Shown piece by piece: positions 34,105 through 45,179 of a stretch of DNA of 64,000 nucleotides. The notes beneath the pieces are model-generated. The model was not told the DNA's origin, did not search any database, and saw only the letters and a list, made by a program, of their open reading frames with translations. Source of the DNA: Colius striatus (Eukaryota; Chordata; Aves; Coliiformes; Coliidae); the NCBI RefSeq assembly GCF_028858725.1, contig NC_084790.1:64501-128500 (forward strand), in the 5' to 3' direction. Position 1 is the stretch's first letter. Every line of letters starts with the position of its first letter. The position numbers were made by a program, and so were the translations under genes.

Positions 34105-34493
34105 CACAGCATTTTCTCTTTTAACAAAAACCTTCCCAAACCCTCAGCAAAGATGGACATCCACATCCCAACCAGATATTATTGACTGTCACTCACAGTC
34201 AGCTGTATGCTGAAGGGAAGACCCCCCCATGATCTGTCTGTGGGATTCTGTTGGACCTATGGGTACAAACCCTATGTTGAAGGACTGTAGCCTCTGCCCT
34301 GGGTCACACCAGAGGGGATTTCATGTCACTTCAACGTCTCAGAGGCTCCCCTTCATCATCTGCCTTGAATGACACAGTGCCCACATTCTCCCTCCCCTAT
34401 GAAAGGTGACCTGGATATGGTAAGAACATCTACAAAGTGGTGCTGGACACTCAGGGACTTTTGGCAAAGGACGTAGGAAAACTGCACACTCAC

Positions 34494-34555
34494 TGGGCTG
34501 GATGGAAAGTCTGGTCACCAAGCTAAAGAGTGTCCAGCACACCTGCACGTTTCAG
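34494..34555 (-). pseudogene. TRAJ pseudogene (FGxG lost)
   Basis: The 3' half VTRLSIQP and donor GTGAGT match the 33572 family, but the FGSG region has become FSLV and no RSS is visible upstream (CACACCT is followed by no A-rich nonamer). A decayed member of the same subfamily. Confidence 0.7.
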
Positions 34556-34923
34556 AGAAGTGTTTCCCTGTGCCTTTCCTGATTTTTAAGACCCACGAGT
34601 GACAACTCCCACCCACGGTAACGCTTGTCCAGAATCAGGAAGACTATGCATCTGAAAAGCCTGCTGACGTGCACAGAACCCGTGGAAGTTCATCAGGTGT
34701 GGGTGTCTGTGGGTTTCAAAGGCTGATGTGAGACCATCACACCTCAATGCCAGACCAGCCACTGATTAAAGACAGGAATAACTGGAGTCTTGACATGGAG
34801 TTGCCTGGAAGAAAACAAGGAATGTCTGTGTTTGACTGTTCAGTTCCAAGATTTCCGAGCTAAACAGTAAGGAAGAAGAGAAAAGTGAAGCAGTCCCAGT
34901 TTCCAGGGCAATTGGCTACTTAC

Positions 34924-34985
34924 AGGCTGCCAACTGAATGCACAGTTCCCTTTCCAAAAGTGACCTTCTTCACCTCATACACATT
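34924..34985 (-). CDS. TRAJ: TRAJ-like segment with FGKG, degenerate RSS
   Basis: Reads EVKKVTFGKGTVHSVGSL and then donor GTAAGT. The FGKGT core is kept but the following Leu-x-Val-x-Pro is altered. The heptamer is degraded; a nonamer ACAAAAATG is present. Probably not used. Confidence 0.5.
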
Positions 34986-35337
34986 CTGACACATGTAATG
35001 ACAAAAATGTCCCACTCAGCCCTGCCAATGGCCTTGTGAAACACACTTAGGCAAAGCTCTCTGGTGCAACAGGCTCAAAGGCAGTGCTGCTGCCCAGGAT
35101 GTGGGGAAATCTGTCCCTGAAACTGTTTCAGATAGAGCTTCTCACCCAAGTAGACTTTCTGCATGTTCACCATCTCAGAAACTCCCCTGACGCATCACAT
35201 TGTCTGCACTGAATGAAAAAGCTTTTGTCTTCCATTCCTATCTGTAACATGACCCAGATACAAAATCTCTAACAGGGCACAAGGGTGGACACTTAAGGAC
35301 TTTTGACAAAGGACACACAAGAAAGTTGCACACTCAC

Positions 35338-35402
35338 TGGGCTGGATGGACAGTCTGGTCCCGGAGCCAAACGTCAGCTTGCCATAGCCAGCACCAGTGT
35401 CA
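35338..35402 (-). CDS. TRAJ: TRAJ segment (intact)
   Basis: Encodes TGAGYGKLTFGSGTRLSIQP; donor GTGAGT. RSS: CACAGCG, 12 bp, ACAAAAAGC. Same subfamily and flank (AAGCCCAGCAAGCCCCTTC) as 33572, 36594, 38330 and 39567. Confidence 0.9.
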
Positions 35403-35618
35403 CACAGCGTTTCCTCCCATAACAAAAAGCCCAGCAAGCCCCTTCAGAAGCAGCACCTCTCCCCAAACCTCTGCCCAGCCATGACAAGGCTCAGGAAACA
35501 CAAATCCTCTGGGTCTTTGTCCTGAGCCTCTGATCTTTCCTTTTGGTTTTTATCTACCTAAAAGTAGAAATGCAGCAGGAGGAGACAGCATAAAGTGGAG
35601 AAGCAGGATAAAACGTAC

Positions 35619-35678
35619 TTGGCAGAACACGTAGCTTCGTCCCTGAGCCAAACTGGAGATTTCCTGTGTAAACAGTCA
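35619..35678 (-). CDS. TRAJ: TRAJ segment (intact), related to 38599
   Basis: Encodes VYTGNLQFGSGTKLRVLP; donor GTACGT. RSS: CACAGTG, 12 bp, ACAAGAACC. Its downstream 300 bp are duplicated behind the 38599 segment. Confidence 0.88.
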
Positions 35679-36162
35679 CACAGTGCCATATACTACTACA
35701 AGAACCTCAGGCTCAGCCCTGGGTCATCCTCTCCAGTCTCCTTTTGTCAGGAGGGGGATGAATCCCATGGACAGGAGACAGAATTTGCCTTGTGAACTGC
35801 AACACTGAGAGGAGCAAAGACAGCATCTCAGGGATGGCTTTCTCAGGCTGCTTGGAGAATACCAGCCACTCACTAGCACTGAGACTCTGCAGGACAGAGC
35901 AACAAAATAGCTTTGTCTTGGCTTCTTATGCAAAACAGGAAAAGCACACTCTGGCCATCAGTTTTCTAATTTATTCTGAACAGTCTGTGCTATGTTTCTC
36001 CTCAGTTCTCATTCGGTTTTCTTATTTAGCAACAGCATAAACTTTCTCTGAGAGCTCTGTTTACTTTTCCTCTCCTGTGTGCTTCTCCTGAGCCCTTGCT
36101 GGAGCACAGCTTTTGAGAAATTGCTGGGTGAGATTACAACACACAGACACTAACTTGTTTAC

Positions 36163-36216
36163 TTGGCTGGACTGTGACTTTAGTCCCTGAGCCAAAGGTG
36201 ACTTTGAGGCTACTGT
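36163..36216 (-). CDS. TRAJ: TRAJ segment (intact), near-identical to 39073
   Basis: Encodes DSSLKVTFGSGTKVTVQP; donor GTAAAC (G at +5 missing). RSS: CACATCA, 12 bp, ACAGAAACC. The copy 2,910 bp away (39073) has the same coding sequence. Confidence 0.85.
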
Positions 36217-36593
36217 CACATCAGCAGAGCACTTGACAGAAACCCAGAGGTTTAGCTCCCAGCAGGCTACACCACCAGCTGGGCTGTACTGGCAGCCCCT
36301 TGTACAAACCATTGTAAAAAAACATTTTGTGTACAAACCATTGCACAAAACAACATCTCTCGTCCGGCTCACTCCTGGACTAACAGCACCCCAGGGCACT
36401 CTGTCCATAGCAGGTTTCTCTAAATAGCAAAAGTCTTCCACCTGAAAACACTTCCAGGTACAAGAGCATCGTGAAATAGTGCCTGTGATCCCCTTCCCAT
36501 CTGTAACATGAGCCACAAAACAAGAACATGTACAGGGAGCTCCAGTTAATGTGGGCTTTTGAAAAACAAGAGACAGGAAAGCTGCACACTCAC

Positions 36594-36658
36594 TGGGCTG
36601 GACAGACAGTCTGGTCCCGGAGCCAAATGTCGGCTTGCCATAGCTTGTGCTATAATCA
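36594..36658 (-). CDS. TRAJ: TRAJ segment (intact)
   Basis: Encodes YSTSYGKPTFGSGTRLSVQP; donor GTGAGT. RSS: CACAGCA, 12 bp, ACAAAAAGC. Member of the CACAGCA subfamily with the AAGCCCAGCAAGCCCC flank. Confidence 0.9.
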
Positions 36659-37218
36659 CACAGCATTTCCTTCCATAACAAAAAGCCCAGCAAGCCCCTT
36701 CAGAAGCAGCACCTCTCCCCAAGCCTCTGCCCAGTCATGACAAGGCTAGGAAGGGCAGCAGAAGGGTGATTGTGCTTCCCACAACAGCACAAAGCCAATG
36801 GGATCCAGTGCCATAGGACAGTCTCCCCACAGGGCAGTTAGGACACCTGGGGGCAGCTGTGGGGGCACTTTGTCCATCCCAGGCTGACTGAGAGCAATAC
36901 AGGTCACTGGATCAACCTGGCACTCTCATCTTTAGACCTATGAGTGCCACATCCATTTCTGAGGACCAGGGCTTCTCCTGAGCAAGAGGAGAAGCAAGAG
37001 GAGAAGAAGGACACTTCTCCTGTCCCATAGGAAAGCAGGCAGCACGTAACCCCATGGCTCAGGAGCCACAGTACCCAGAGGAGAGATGCAGGAAAGCCCA
37101 CTGCCCTCTGGGCTGGGAGCCCCCTGATCCCACCAGATAAAGGCAGGTGCTCGGGGGGTGGAAAGGGAGGTTTGGAGTAGCAAGAAATACCCCCAAGCAA
37201 GGCAGTAGTTGTACTCAC

Positions 37219-37278
37219 TGGGCTTCACAGACAGCCGTGTCCCTGTCCCCATTGTCAGTTGGTAGTTCCCTGTGTTCA
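37219..37278 (-). CDS. TRAJ: TRAJ segment with MGTG motif
   Basis: Encodes NTGNYQLTMGTGTRLSVKP; donor GTGAGT. RSS: CACAGTC, 12 bp, TCAAAAACC. Everything looks functional except that Met stands in for the Phe of FGxG. The NYQL core recalls mammalian TRAJ33 (SNYQLIWGAG), which also lacks the Phe, but homology is only suggested. Confidence 0.85.
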
Positions 37279-37826
37279 CACAGTCCTACACACCCTGTCA
37301 AAAACCATCAGCTCTCTTCCCAGTTACACAACTCATCTGCAAGAGATCTGCTCCTCCCCACCAACACCAGGCAATTGAAGCTGGAGTGACTGTAGCCTCA
37401 ATAAGGAATCTGAGGATCTCTTCTACAGGAGAGATGACAGCTAGGATTCTAGTGCAAGCAAGAATATTATTAACCTGATCTTCCTTGAGCAGAGCAAAGA
37501 ACAGCTGCCCAAGGCTCTGCTGGACACAGCCAACAGTAACTCACCCCAGTGTTCACAGGCACCATGGATGGCCATGGCACAAAGGAGCTGTTCCTGAGCA
37601 AGAGGGTTCAGGAGCGTGTGCTGCTTATGTGACAGGTGGAGTGCAGAAGCTGGCTGGAGCAAGTGGAAGAGACAACTTCACAGCCTTGTTGAATCAACGG
37701 CACTACTGCTACCAGAGCAAGGAGAGCACAGAGCCCCACAGACTGAACCAGTCCAACTCCAGATATGCTCCTCATGACCACAAACCTGCCCCACCAAGTG
37801 CAGCAGAAAAAGGCTTTAAAACTTAC

Positions 37827-37886
37827 TGGGATGTATCCTGAGCTGAGTTCCACCTCCAAAAATGAGTTGGTTGCCATAATTAGTCA
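37827..37886 (-). CDS. TRAJ: TRAJ segment (intact)
   Basis: Encodes TNYGNQLIFGGGTQLRIHP; donor GTAAGT. RSS: CACAGTG, 12 bp, ACAAAAACC, an exact consensus heptamer and nonamer. One of the best signals in the array. Confidence 0.93.
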
Positions 37887-38329
37887 CACAGTGTTTGCCT
37901 TCACTACAAAAACCCTGTCATTCACATCTTCCTTGCACTGGCTTCTTCCTCCCAAAGTTGGGCACTGCTGGCTGGCACTTCAGTTACAGAAGCTGCATCT
38001 GGTCACCCCTTTCAGCTCTGACAGAGATGACCCGAGTGCCTCCTTGTTTCATGCAGAAAAAAGAAGCACGATTATGATCACAGCTCCTCACTCAGCCCTA
38101 AAAAGTGGCCCTTTCCAGCAAGGCACAGGGGACACTGTTCAAAAAGTCACGCAGACCTCAAGTTGAGATGTCCTCTGTCTGACCACAGCCTCACTAAAGA
38201 CCACAGTGAAGGCCTGTGACGGGAAAGAAGGCATCTCAGGTGTGCAAAGGCAAAATTAAAGGCTGAACATAAAAACACTCCTATTGCAAGAAAAACATGC
38301 AGAAGACCAAAGGCAAGCTGCACACTCAC

Positions 38330-38385
38330 TGGGCTGGACAGACAGTCTGGTCCCAGAGCCAAATATCAGCTTGTAGTCGTATTCA
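38330..38385 (-). CDS. TRAJ: TRAJ segment (intact)
   Basis: Encodes EYDYKLIFGSGTRLSVQP; donor GTGAGT. RSS: CACAGCA, 12 bp, ACAAAAAGT. Same subfamily as 36594; the 5' end is shorter and unrelated. Confidence 0.9.
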
Positions 38386-38598
38386 CACAGCATTTCCTTC
38401 CACAACAAAAAGTCCAGCAAGCCTCTTCAGAAGCAGCACCTCTCCCCAAACCTCTGCCCAGCAGTGACAAGGCTCAGGAAACACAAATTCTCTGTGTTTC
38501 TCCTAAGCCTCTGACTTCTCTTTTTGGTTTTATCTGGCTAAAAGTAGGAATGTCACAGGAGACAGCATGAAGAGGAGAAGCAGGGGAAGAAAACATAC

Positions 38599-38658
38599 TT
38601 GGCAGGACATTTAGCTTCGTCCCTGGCCCAAACTGGAGTTTTCCTGTGTTGACATTCA
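38599..38658 (-). CDS. TRAJ: TRAJ segment (intact), related to 35619
   Basis: Encodes NVNTGKLQFGPGTKLNVLP; donor GTATGT. RSS: CACAGTG, 12 bp, ACAAGAACT. Part of the 3-kb-period duplication with 35619. Confidence 0.9.
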
Positions 38659-39072
38659 CACAGTGCTACACACCCTAACAAGAACTCCAGGCTTAGTCTG
38701 CTCTGCTACCTCCTGTGGTCTCCTTTAGAGAGGAAACAAATGAATTCTATGGACCAGAGATGATCTTTCCCTTGGGAATTGCAATACTGAAAGGAGGAAA
38801 GACAGCACCTCAGGGATGGCTTTCTCAGGCTGCTTGGAGAATACCAGTCATTCATTGGCACTGAGACTTTGCAGGACAGAGCAACAAAATAGCTTTGTCT
38901 TGGCTTCTTGTTGAAAACAGAAAAAAGCACATTTGTCCTTCAGTTTTCTAGTTTAGCAGCAGCATAATCTTCTTCTGAGAGCTCTGTTGACTTTTCCTCT
39001 CCTGTGTGCTTCTGCACAGCTTTTGAGAAATTGCTGGGTGAAATTACAACACACAGACACTAACTTGTTTAC

Positions 39073-39126
39073 TTGGCTGGACTGTGACTTTAGTCCCTGA
39101 GCCAAAGGTGACTTTGAGGCTACTGT
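39073..39126 (-). CDS. TRAJ: TRAJ segment (intact), near-identical to 36163
   Basis: Same coding sequence, donor GTAAAC and RSS (CACATCA, 12 bp, ACAGAACCC) as the 36163 segment, with one nonamer change. Shows a recent duplication or conversion. Confidence 0.85.
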
Positions 39127-39566
39127 CACATCAGCAGAGCACTTGACAGAACCCCAGAGGATTAGCTCCTAGCAGGCTACACCACCAGCTGGGTTATTCT
39201 GGCAGCCTCGTCACCTACATCTGGGCAAGCAGGATGCTCGCTCTGAACTGAAACCTGCAGCACTTCTGCAGAGCAGGTCAGTGATGGGCAATTTCATTTG
39301 ATTCACATTTTCCCGGTACTTCCATTTCTAGGTTCCTCATTTCACTGTCCAGCCTTTATCCAGATCACAATGTTCAGAGTATGTCTCTAAACAGCAGAAA
39401 TCCTCCACCAGGAAACACTTTTAAGCATGAGTGCACCTTGAGGTGGCACCTATAATCTCCTTTCCCTATGAAAGGTGACATGGATATAACAAGTACATTT
39501 ACATACCAGTCTGGTGGATGCTCAAGGATTTTTGACAAAGGACACACAAGAAAGCCGCACACTCAC

Positions 39567-39631
39567 TGGGCTGGATGGACAGTCTGGTCCCAGAGCCAAA
39601 CGTCAACTTGTCATTGGCAAAACCATAATCA
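39567..39631 (-). CDS. TRAJ: TRAJ segment (intact), duplicate context of 33572
   Basis: Encodes GFANDKLTFGSGTRLSIQP; donor GTGAGT. RSS: CACAGCA, 12 bp, ACAAAAAGC. The following 400 bp match those behind 33572 almost base for base. Confidence 0.9.
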
Positions 39632-40033
39632 CACAGCATTTCCTTCCATAACAAAAAGCCCAGCAAGCCCCTTCAGAAGCAGCACCTCTCCCCAAGACTT
39701 TGACTAGCCACGTCCTGGCTTGGAGGGACACCACAACACTGACAGTGCTTCCCACTGCAGAACAAACCCTGCTGGCATCCTCTGCCATAGGACAGCCTCC
39801 TACAGGGAAGCTGGGACTTTTGGGACAAGATGTGTGGCCACTCTGTCCATCCCAGTCAAAATAAGAGCAATAAAGGCTGGTTTGGATCAAGTTGGCACAT
39901 TCCCTTAAAGCAAAGCCCATCACCACATATGGTCACACAGAAATGACCAAACATCCAGCCACGCTGCTGCTCTCCAGCACCCCAGGAAAGACCCCAAATC
40001 ACGCAGAAAGCACAGGAGCTGGGTTGGACTTAC

Positions 40034-40099
40034 GTGGACTGACAGTGAGTCTTGTTCCAGAGCCAAAGACAGGTGCATATACAGCATTTCCTGTGTTCA
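40034..40099 (-). CDS. TRAJ: TRAJ segment (intact), duplicate context of 34039
   Basis: Encodes NTGNAVYAPVFGSGTRLTVS plus Pro; donor GTAAGT. RSS: CACAGCA, 12 bp, ACAAAAACC. Only about 15 bp at the 5' end differ strongly from the 34039 segment. Confidence 0.9.
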
Positions 40100-40478
40100 C
40101 ACAGCATTTTCTCTCTTAACAAAAACCTTTCCAGATTATTGGCAGAGCTCCCCAATCCTGACCAGACATTGCTAGTTATTATTCACAGTCAGCTGTATGC
40201 TGAAGGGAAGACCCCTGTGATCTGTCTGTGGCTTCAGGAACACTGCTAGACCTATGGATACTAATTCTATTTGGGAAGACTGTTACCTGTCTTGGAGGGA
40301 ATAAGCTGCATGTAATCCCACAGCTGCAGAGCTGCTAGCCCAGAAGGAGAATTGGTGGAAAGCCCACTGGGTAGCTTTGCCTCATGTGGAAGGAGAACTA
40401 CAATGGAACTTTCATAGGTGTTGTAGAAAAAGGGGAATTAGGCTTTACAAGTCTTACTCCTTCAGGATTTCCACCTAC

Positions 40479-40540
40479 CTGCTTTCACTATCAGTTGTGT
40501 CCCACTTCCAAAGGTGTATTTCCAGTTGGATGATGATTCA
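40479..40540 (-). CDS. TRAJ: TRAJ segment (intact)
   Basis: Encodes ESSSNWKYTFGSGTQLIVKA; donor GTAGGT. RSS: CACAGTG, 12 bp, ACAAAAACT. Ala replaces the usual C-terminal Pro. Confidence 0.9.
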
Positions 40541-40878
40541 CACAGTGACATATCCACTAACAAAAACTACACTAAACTTTTGATGCAGACAAGTATATGC
40601 ATTTTCAAAAGAGATCAAGAAGAAAAACAGATGCCACCCTTGACTTCAAATTAGAACACCTTGCTAGTTGCACGCCTCTGATCTTTCAACAGAAATGCAA
40701 ACAGAAAGAGTTTTGAAATTCTTGAAGTAGAAAATCAAGCCCATTACCCTGTTAGCACAACTCATTTGAAGCTTTCTGGACAGTTTTAGGCAGAACACTT
40801 TTTGCCATATTTAGGAGGACAGAAGAACCTCAGCTTTGAATTGATAATGTAAAACAACTATCTGTTTTAAGATATCCC

Positions 40879-40940
40879 GGATTTCATAATCAGTTTTGTG
40901 CCTCTCTCAAAGCTGAGTTTCCAGGAAGGCTCGGTTGTCT
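40879..40940 (-). pseudogene. TRAJ pseudogene (FERG, no donor)
   Basis: Reads EPSWKLSFERGTKLIMKS, clearly J-like, but Gly is lost from FGxG and the splice donor is missing (TCCGGGATATC). The RSS is weak: CACACTA, 12 bp, ATAGAACTT. Confidence 0.65.
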
Positions 40941-41636
40941 CACACTAATAAGCCTCTATATAGAACTTGTAAAGAAGAGAATGCTCAGCCTTTAAAAGAC
41001 AGAAGACACTGTTAGACATATCAAAGTGGGATGAAATTTCCACCAGTATTTTAAACATTAACATGTTTGTTTCTAAAATTTCTTATGGTCTAAAGAAAGA
41101 GTTCAGACAGATCAGACAGTCGGTCTCAGAAGCTAAGCAAGGAGCCAGATCCATAAGATAAAGAGGCAAAGAAAACATAAACAGAAGGGAACTCCCAGAG
41201 AAAACCAATTTAAGGCTCCAATTTTTCTTGTTGACAACGTTTTCAGTTGACAATGAACTCAGTAAGAGATCAAAATCTAAGTCCCAAAAGAGGAAGTAAT
41301 CAGCTAACCTTTTAACAAGCAAAGGTTACTCATGAGCTCTAATCTCAAATATATTGCCCTGTATGATTCATCCTGACTTTCAAAGTGCCTGCACAACACA
41401 AAGGTCATTCATTGACTTTAGCAAAACAATAGCAATTCCTGATCTGTTCCACTCACATCAACAAGACAGAGAAGTTAGAAGCAAATTGCTCAGAATGTGC
41501 CCTTCTTCCCCAGGCTCTCTTTCCTTCTTATTTTACAGAAGTTCTAGAAATTCTTCCCTCTGTATTTTAAAAGAGACTTGAAAAAAGACCTAAAATACTC
41601 TGTCTTTCCTAATCATATTGGTAAAGAGATACCTAC

Positions 41637-41699
41637 TGGGTTTAATCAGCAGCGTGGTTCCTCTTCCAAAGATGAGTCTGCCTGTATTTCCTGAATACA
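41637..41699 (-). CDS. TRAJ: TRAJ segment (intact)
   Basis: Encodes YSGNTGRLIFGRGTTLLIKP; donor GTAGGT. RSS: CACAGCC, 12 bp, ACAAAAACT. Confidence 0.9.
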
Positions 41700-42945
41700 C
41701 ACAGCCCAAAGCTCTCTTACAAAAACTCCTGTGTCATTCTGTACATTTCAGTTTCCGTGGCAGAGGACTCATGTCATTGAAATAAAACTGTGTGTGCAAA
41801 TGCCTATAAAATATCCCCATAAAATGGAGGCTGGTTTCTCTCTTCTCTGTCTCCTAGCAGGCTTCATATCAATATATCTCACAGGTCAAGAAAGATGAAG
41901 TGCCCTGAACATGAGCTGCTTTTGCATAGCCAGGAGTATTTTAAGAACCTCTCTACAGAAATCATGTTTAATATTTCTTTTCAAAGCTGTGTCTTGGTAA
42001 AGAGAGAGAAACATCACCAGAAGAACTTCACTCCCTGGTCCTGAACACTTTTGCAGAGGAAGATGTAACTGACTAGTCAGAATATATGGCTAGGACATCT
42101 GGTACACTATTTAATAGCAACAGAACTCACCCAGGCCCCTCTGACTCTGTTAATGTGTATTAAATCTAAATATCTTATTTTTAACAGGATGAGTACTTCC
42201 AGAGTCTCTGAAGAGACATCCTCTTCTCTCTCTGTTTCTTGCTTATGTAATTCCACACATGGGTAGCCCCTGAAGTACTCTTCAAAACAAATAACTGTAA
42301 AAAGCACAAGTCCATCCTTTTATACTATCTGCAATGGCTCTTTCTACCAAGGAACAACATGAAGCTCAAAGCAGCTTGAGAAATGAGACAATTAAGTAGT
42401 CTGGGGAAAGATTTGGCACAGTTCTCTGGCACTCCATACTGATTTACACTGTTTTTGCTGGAAATCTAGTCCCTACTTATTTTGTACTAGATAAAAAGAT
42501 CAGAGCAGATAGACACGAAGTAATCTGTATTAGCTCCAGATGGCAGATACTTTGAAGTTAGAAAGAATGGGCCAACTTGGCAGAGAGAAATAAGGTCATT
42601 AACTGAACCACCTTAAAAACCACCTCCAGAGTCAAACAAGCCTCAGGTAGAATGATCATTAGCAACAGATTTATGGTGTAATGAATAATGCATGACAGAC
42701 AAGGATGGAACCCACTGCCCTGGCAGAGGGCAATGATTGCCTATTCATTCACTTGCCAGAGACTGCTACATGGAATAACAATTGGTACTACATGTTTTGT
42801 GTAAATGCAGTATTAACATCCCTCCCTCCCCCAGCACAGTAGAAATGGAAGGATATTCCATTCCCAAGACTATTATGTACTACCAGTTACCAGCACCAGG
42901 TTCTACAACATTTCTCAAGATATTTTTGTGCTGTGATGTACTTAC

Positions 42946-43011
42946 TTGGTTTAACACTGAGCCTTGTTCCTTTGCCAAACTGCCACTTATTGTAACTGCT
43001 TCCTGAAGCCA
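42946..43011 (-). CDS. TRAJ: TRAJ segment (intact)
   Basis: Encodes GSSYNKWQFGKGTRLSVKP; donor GTAAGT. RSS: CACATCA, 12 bp, GCAAAAACA. Confidence 0.88.
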
Positions 43012-44096
43012 CACATCATTTAACTCCTTTGCAAAAACAAATCAGGCAAACATCTGATCTGTGGTGATTTCTGAACAGGAATGAACCCAGATGATCCCAT
43101 CCCAGACTTACTCAACAGAAAAGACAATCTAGGCATATACATGAAATCTCGTCAAAACTTTCCCATCCTGTAATCTACTTGGACAGGAAAATTTTTGCAC
43201 CCTAACTAGAAGGCTTTTTTCCTCACTGGAAGTTCAGATCTTATATGCAGACTAAAATGTAAGGGAGAGAAAGAAAACCTGCCCTTGAGGTCAAATAACT
43301 AACCATACTCCTAATGAACTTCTGTGACAGATATGCATATTTCAGCTGTTCACTGCATACACTGTGCAGCCCCACGCATATTTAGGCAATGACTTGTTTA
43401 TGTTAGGTTTTTAGAAATGCAATAATGAAGACATCATTAATTCATCCCCATGCAGTCCTCCTTTTTGCACCTCACCAGGGTATGAATCATTCACTACATT
43501 TTGAATGGGATCCCGAACAAGTCAAGTTTGTGGCTGAACTAACCTACACATTATGGTGTCAACTTAGAAAACTTTGGGTTTACTCCCATCATTTCCTACA
43601 TACCACTTTTCATTACCAATTTTCTCATTTTCCTGTCTCCTCACTCCCAAAGTATTTGCTGTCCTTTGGAAAACGGAAATACTTGCCAGAGAATTCAGTA
43701 GAACCACATTTTTCCGCCTCTATGAATCTGACAGAAATACCTTTCTTGTCACAAATCACAACTTACTAAGATTATTTAGTCTGACCTCTACATAACACGG
43801 GTAGGAAAATTGAGTGTAAGATTCCTGCAGTACTTGACATCGTCACAGCAGAAGAAGAATGGCACTGTACAGATTGCCATTATGGACCAATAACTTGATC
43901 TGGGTATATTTCCAAAACAGCTTTGAAAGAACTTCAGATACCTTTTGCTTCAAGTCAGAGGAAATTAAACTGGCCCTTCAAACTGTGTTTTCATATGCTT
44001 CAGTAAATTTTATCACCTGCCCCACTGAATCCAGGTCCTCTGGCCATCAACTAGCTTCTAGAAAAAGAAATAAAAGCTCCTGAAGTATTCTGCAAT

Positions 44097-44122
44097 TTCT
44101 CTCTCTCTCTCACACACACACA
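44097..44122. repeat. (CT)n(CA)n dinucleotide microsatellite
   Basis: About six CT units are followed by about six CA units. Likely length-variable. Confidence 0.8.
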
Positions 44123-44211
44123 CTTGATCTTCAAATCCAGACAGAACCTCACATCTTCGACAGCATGAAGACAAATAGTTTAAAAAGCTGAGTTAACCAG
44201 ACTACACTTAT

Positions 44212-44256
44212 TTGGTGTTACAACTAACTGTCTCTCCTCAGTGCAAATAACTGCTT
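44212..44256 (-). pseudogene. TRAJ relic
   Basis: The minus strand reads RQLVVTP followed by a mutated donor (ATAAGT for GTAAGT), and an A-rich nonamer-like ACAAAAATC lies upstream. The FGxG region is gone. Confidence 0.4.
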
Positions 44257-45119
44257 TTTACCTCCTGGTACAAAAATCAACCTTGAAGCATCCCAGTGTC
44301 TCATTATCTGTTGTGCTTTTGATAGTATAAAATTGGGGAAAAAACAAAAAAAAAACCCAAACAGTCAAATACAGAAAAAATATATTATGGGAAATGTTGT
44401 CTGAACTGTTTTTCTTCCTTCTCTCCTCAGATATTTCCTTTAAAGTAAAACTGCAAACCAAAATGTCATTTCACTACCGAGTGAAAAGAAAGTTCATTTT
44501 ACTTCACTAATTTCTGTTCCTCTCTCGGCTCTCGACAGCATCACAAACAATCATTTTATCACAGGCATGCAGTAGAAAATCATGTAAATTAGTCTAATAG
44601 AACAAGATAATATCTTAAGTAGCTTGAGTATCTAAGCCTAAAAATGAAGCCCATTAAACTTCCAATTACTTGTTAATTGCTCATCTTGCACAGACAATGC
44701 AGCAGTTTTGATCTGGCACTGCTATTGTCTCAAAGTAGATCAGAAATAAGTAGCTGCTTGTCTCACAGCCCCTGGAAAAGTCTATGCACTTTATTCCAAT
44801 GCCCAGAAATTAAAACTCTGAACGGTTTGAATACAAAACTATCTCCATTATAAAATACCTCACTGAAATTGCAAGGGCAGAACAGAATTTAACTGATCTT
44901 TGAAGTTAGCTTGTCTGATTTATCCTGTTGCACACTTCTAGAATGAATCCAAATTCATCTGATGAGTGTGTACATGCTCTGGGAGAACACCTCTGTGACC
45001 AAAGCACACTTCTACATGCAACTCTGCTGAGGACAAAGGGCTTGCACTGAATGGACTCTCACTGGATTCAAGATGTGCACACTATGGTCTGAGACCACAG
45101 CTTTTACTGGAAGACTTAC

Positions 45120-45179
45120 TGGGAAGCACAAACAGGCAAGTTCCTCCACCAAAAGTGAACTTTCCATAACCAGCAGCCA
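45120..45179 (-). CDS. TRAJ: TRAJ segment (intact)
   Basis: Encodes VAAGYGKFTFGGGTCLFVLP; donor GTAAGT. RSS: CACTGTG, 12 bp, ACGTAAATC; the heptamer is CACTGTG rather than CACAGTG and the nonamer is weak. The unpaired Cys after FGGGT is unusual for a J. Confidence 0.85.
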
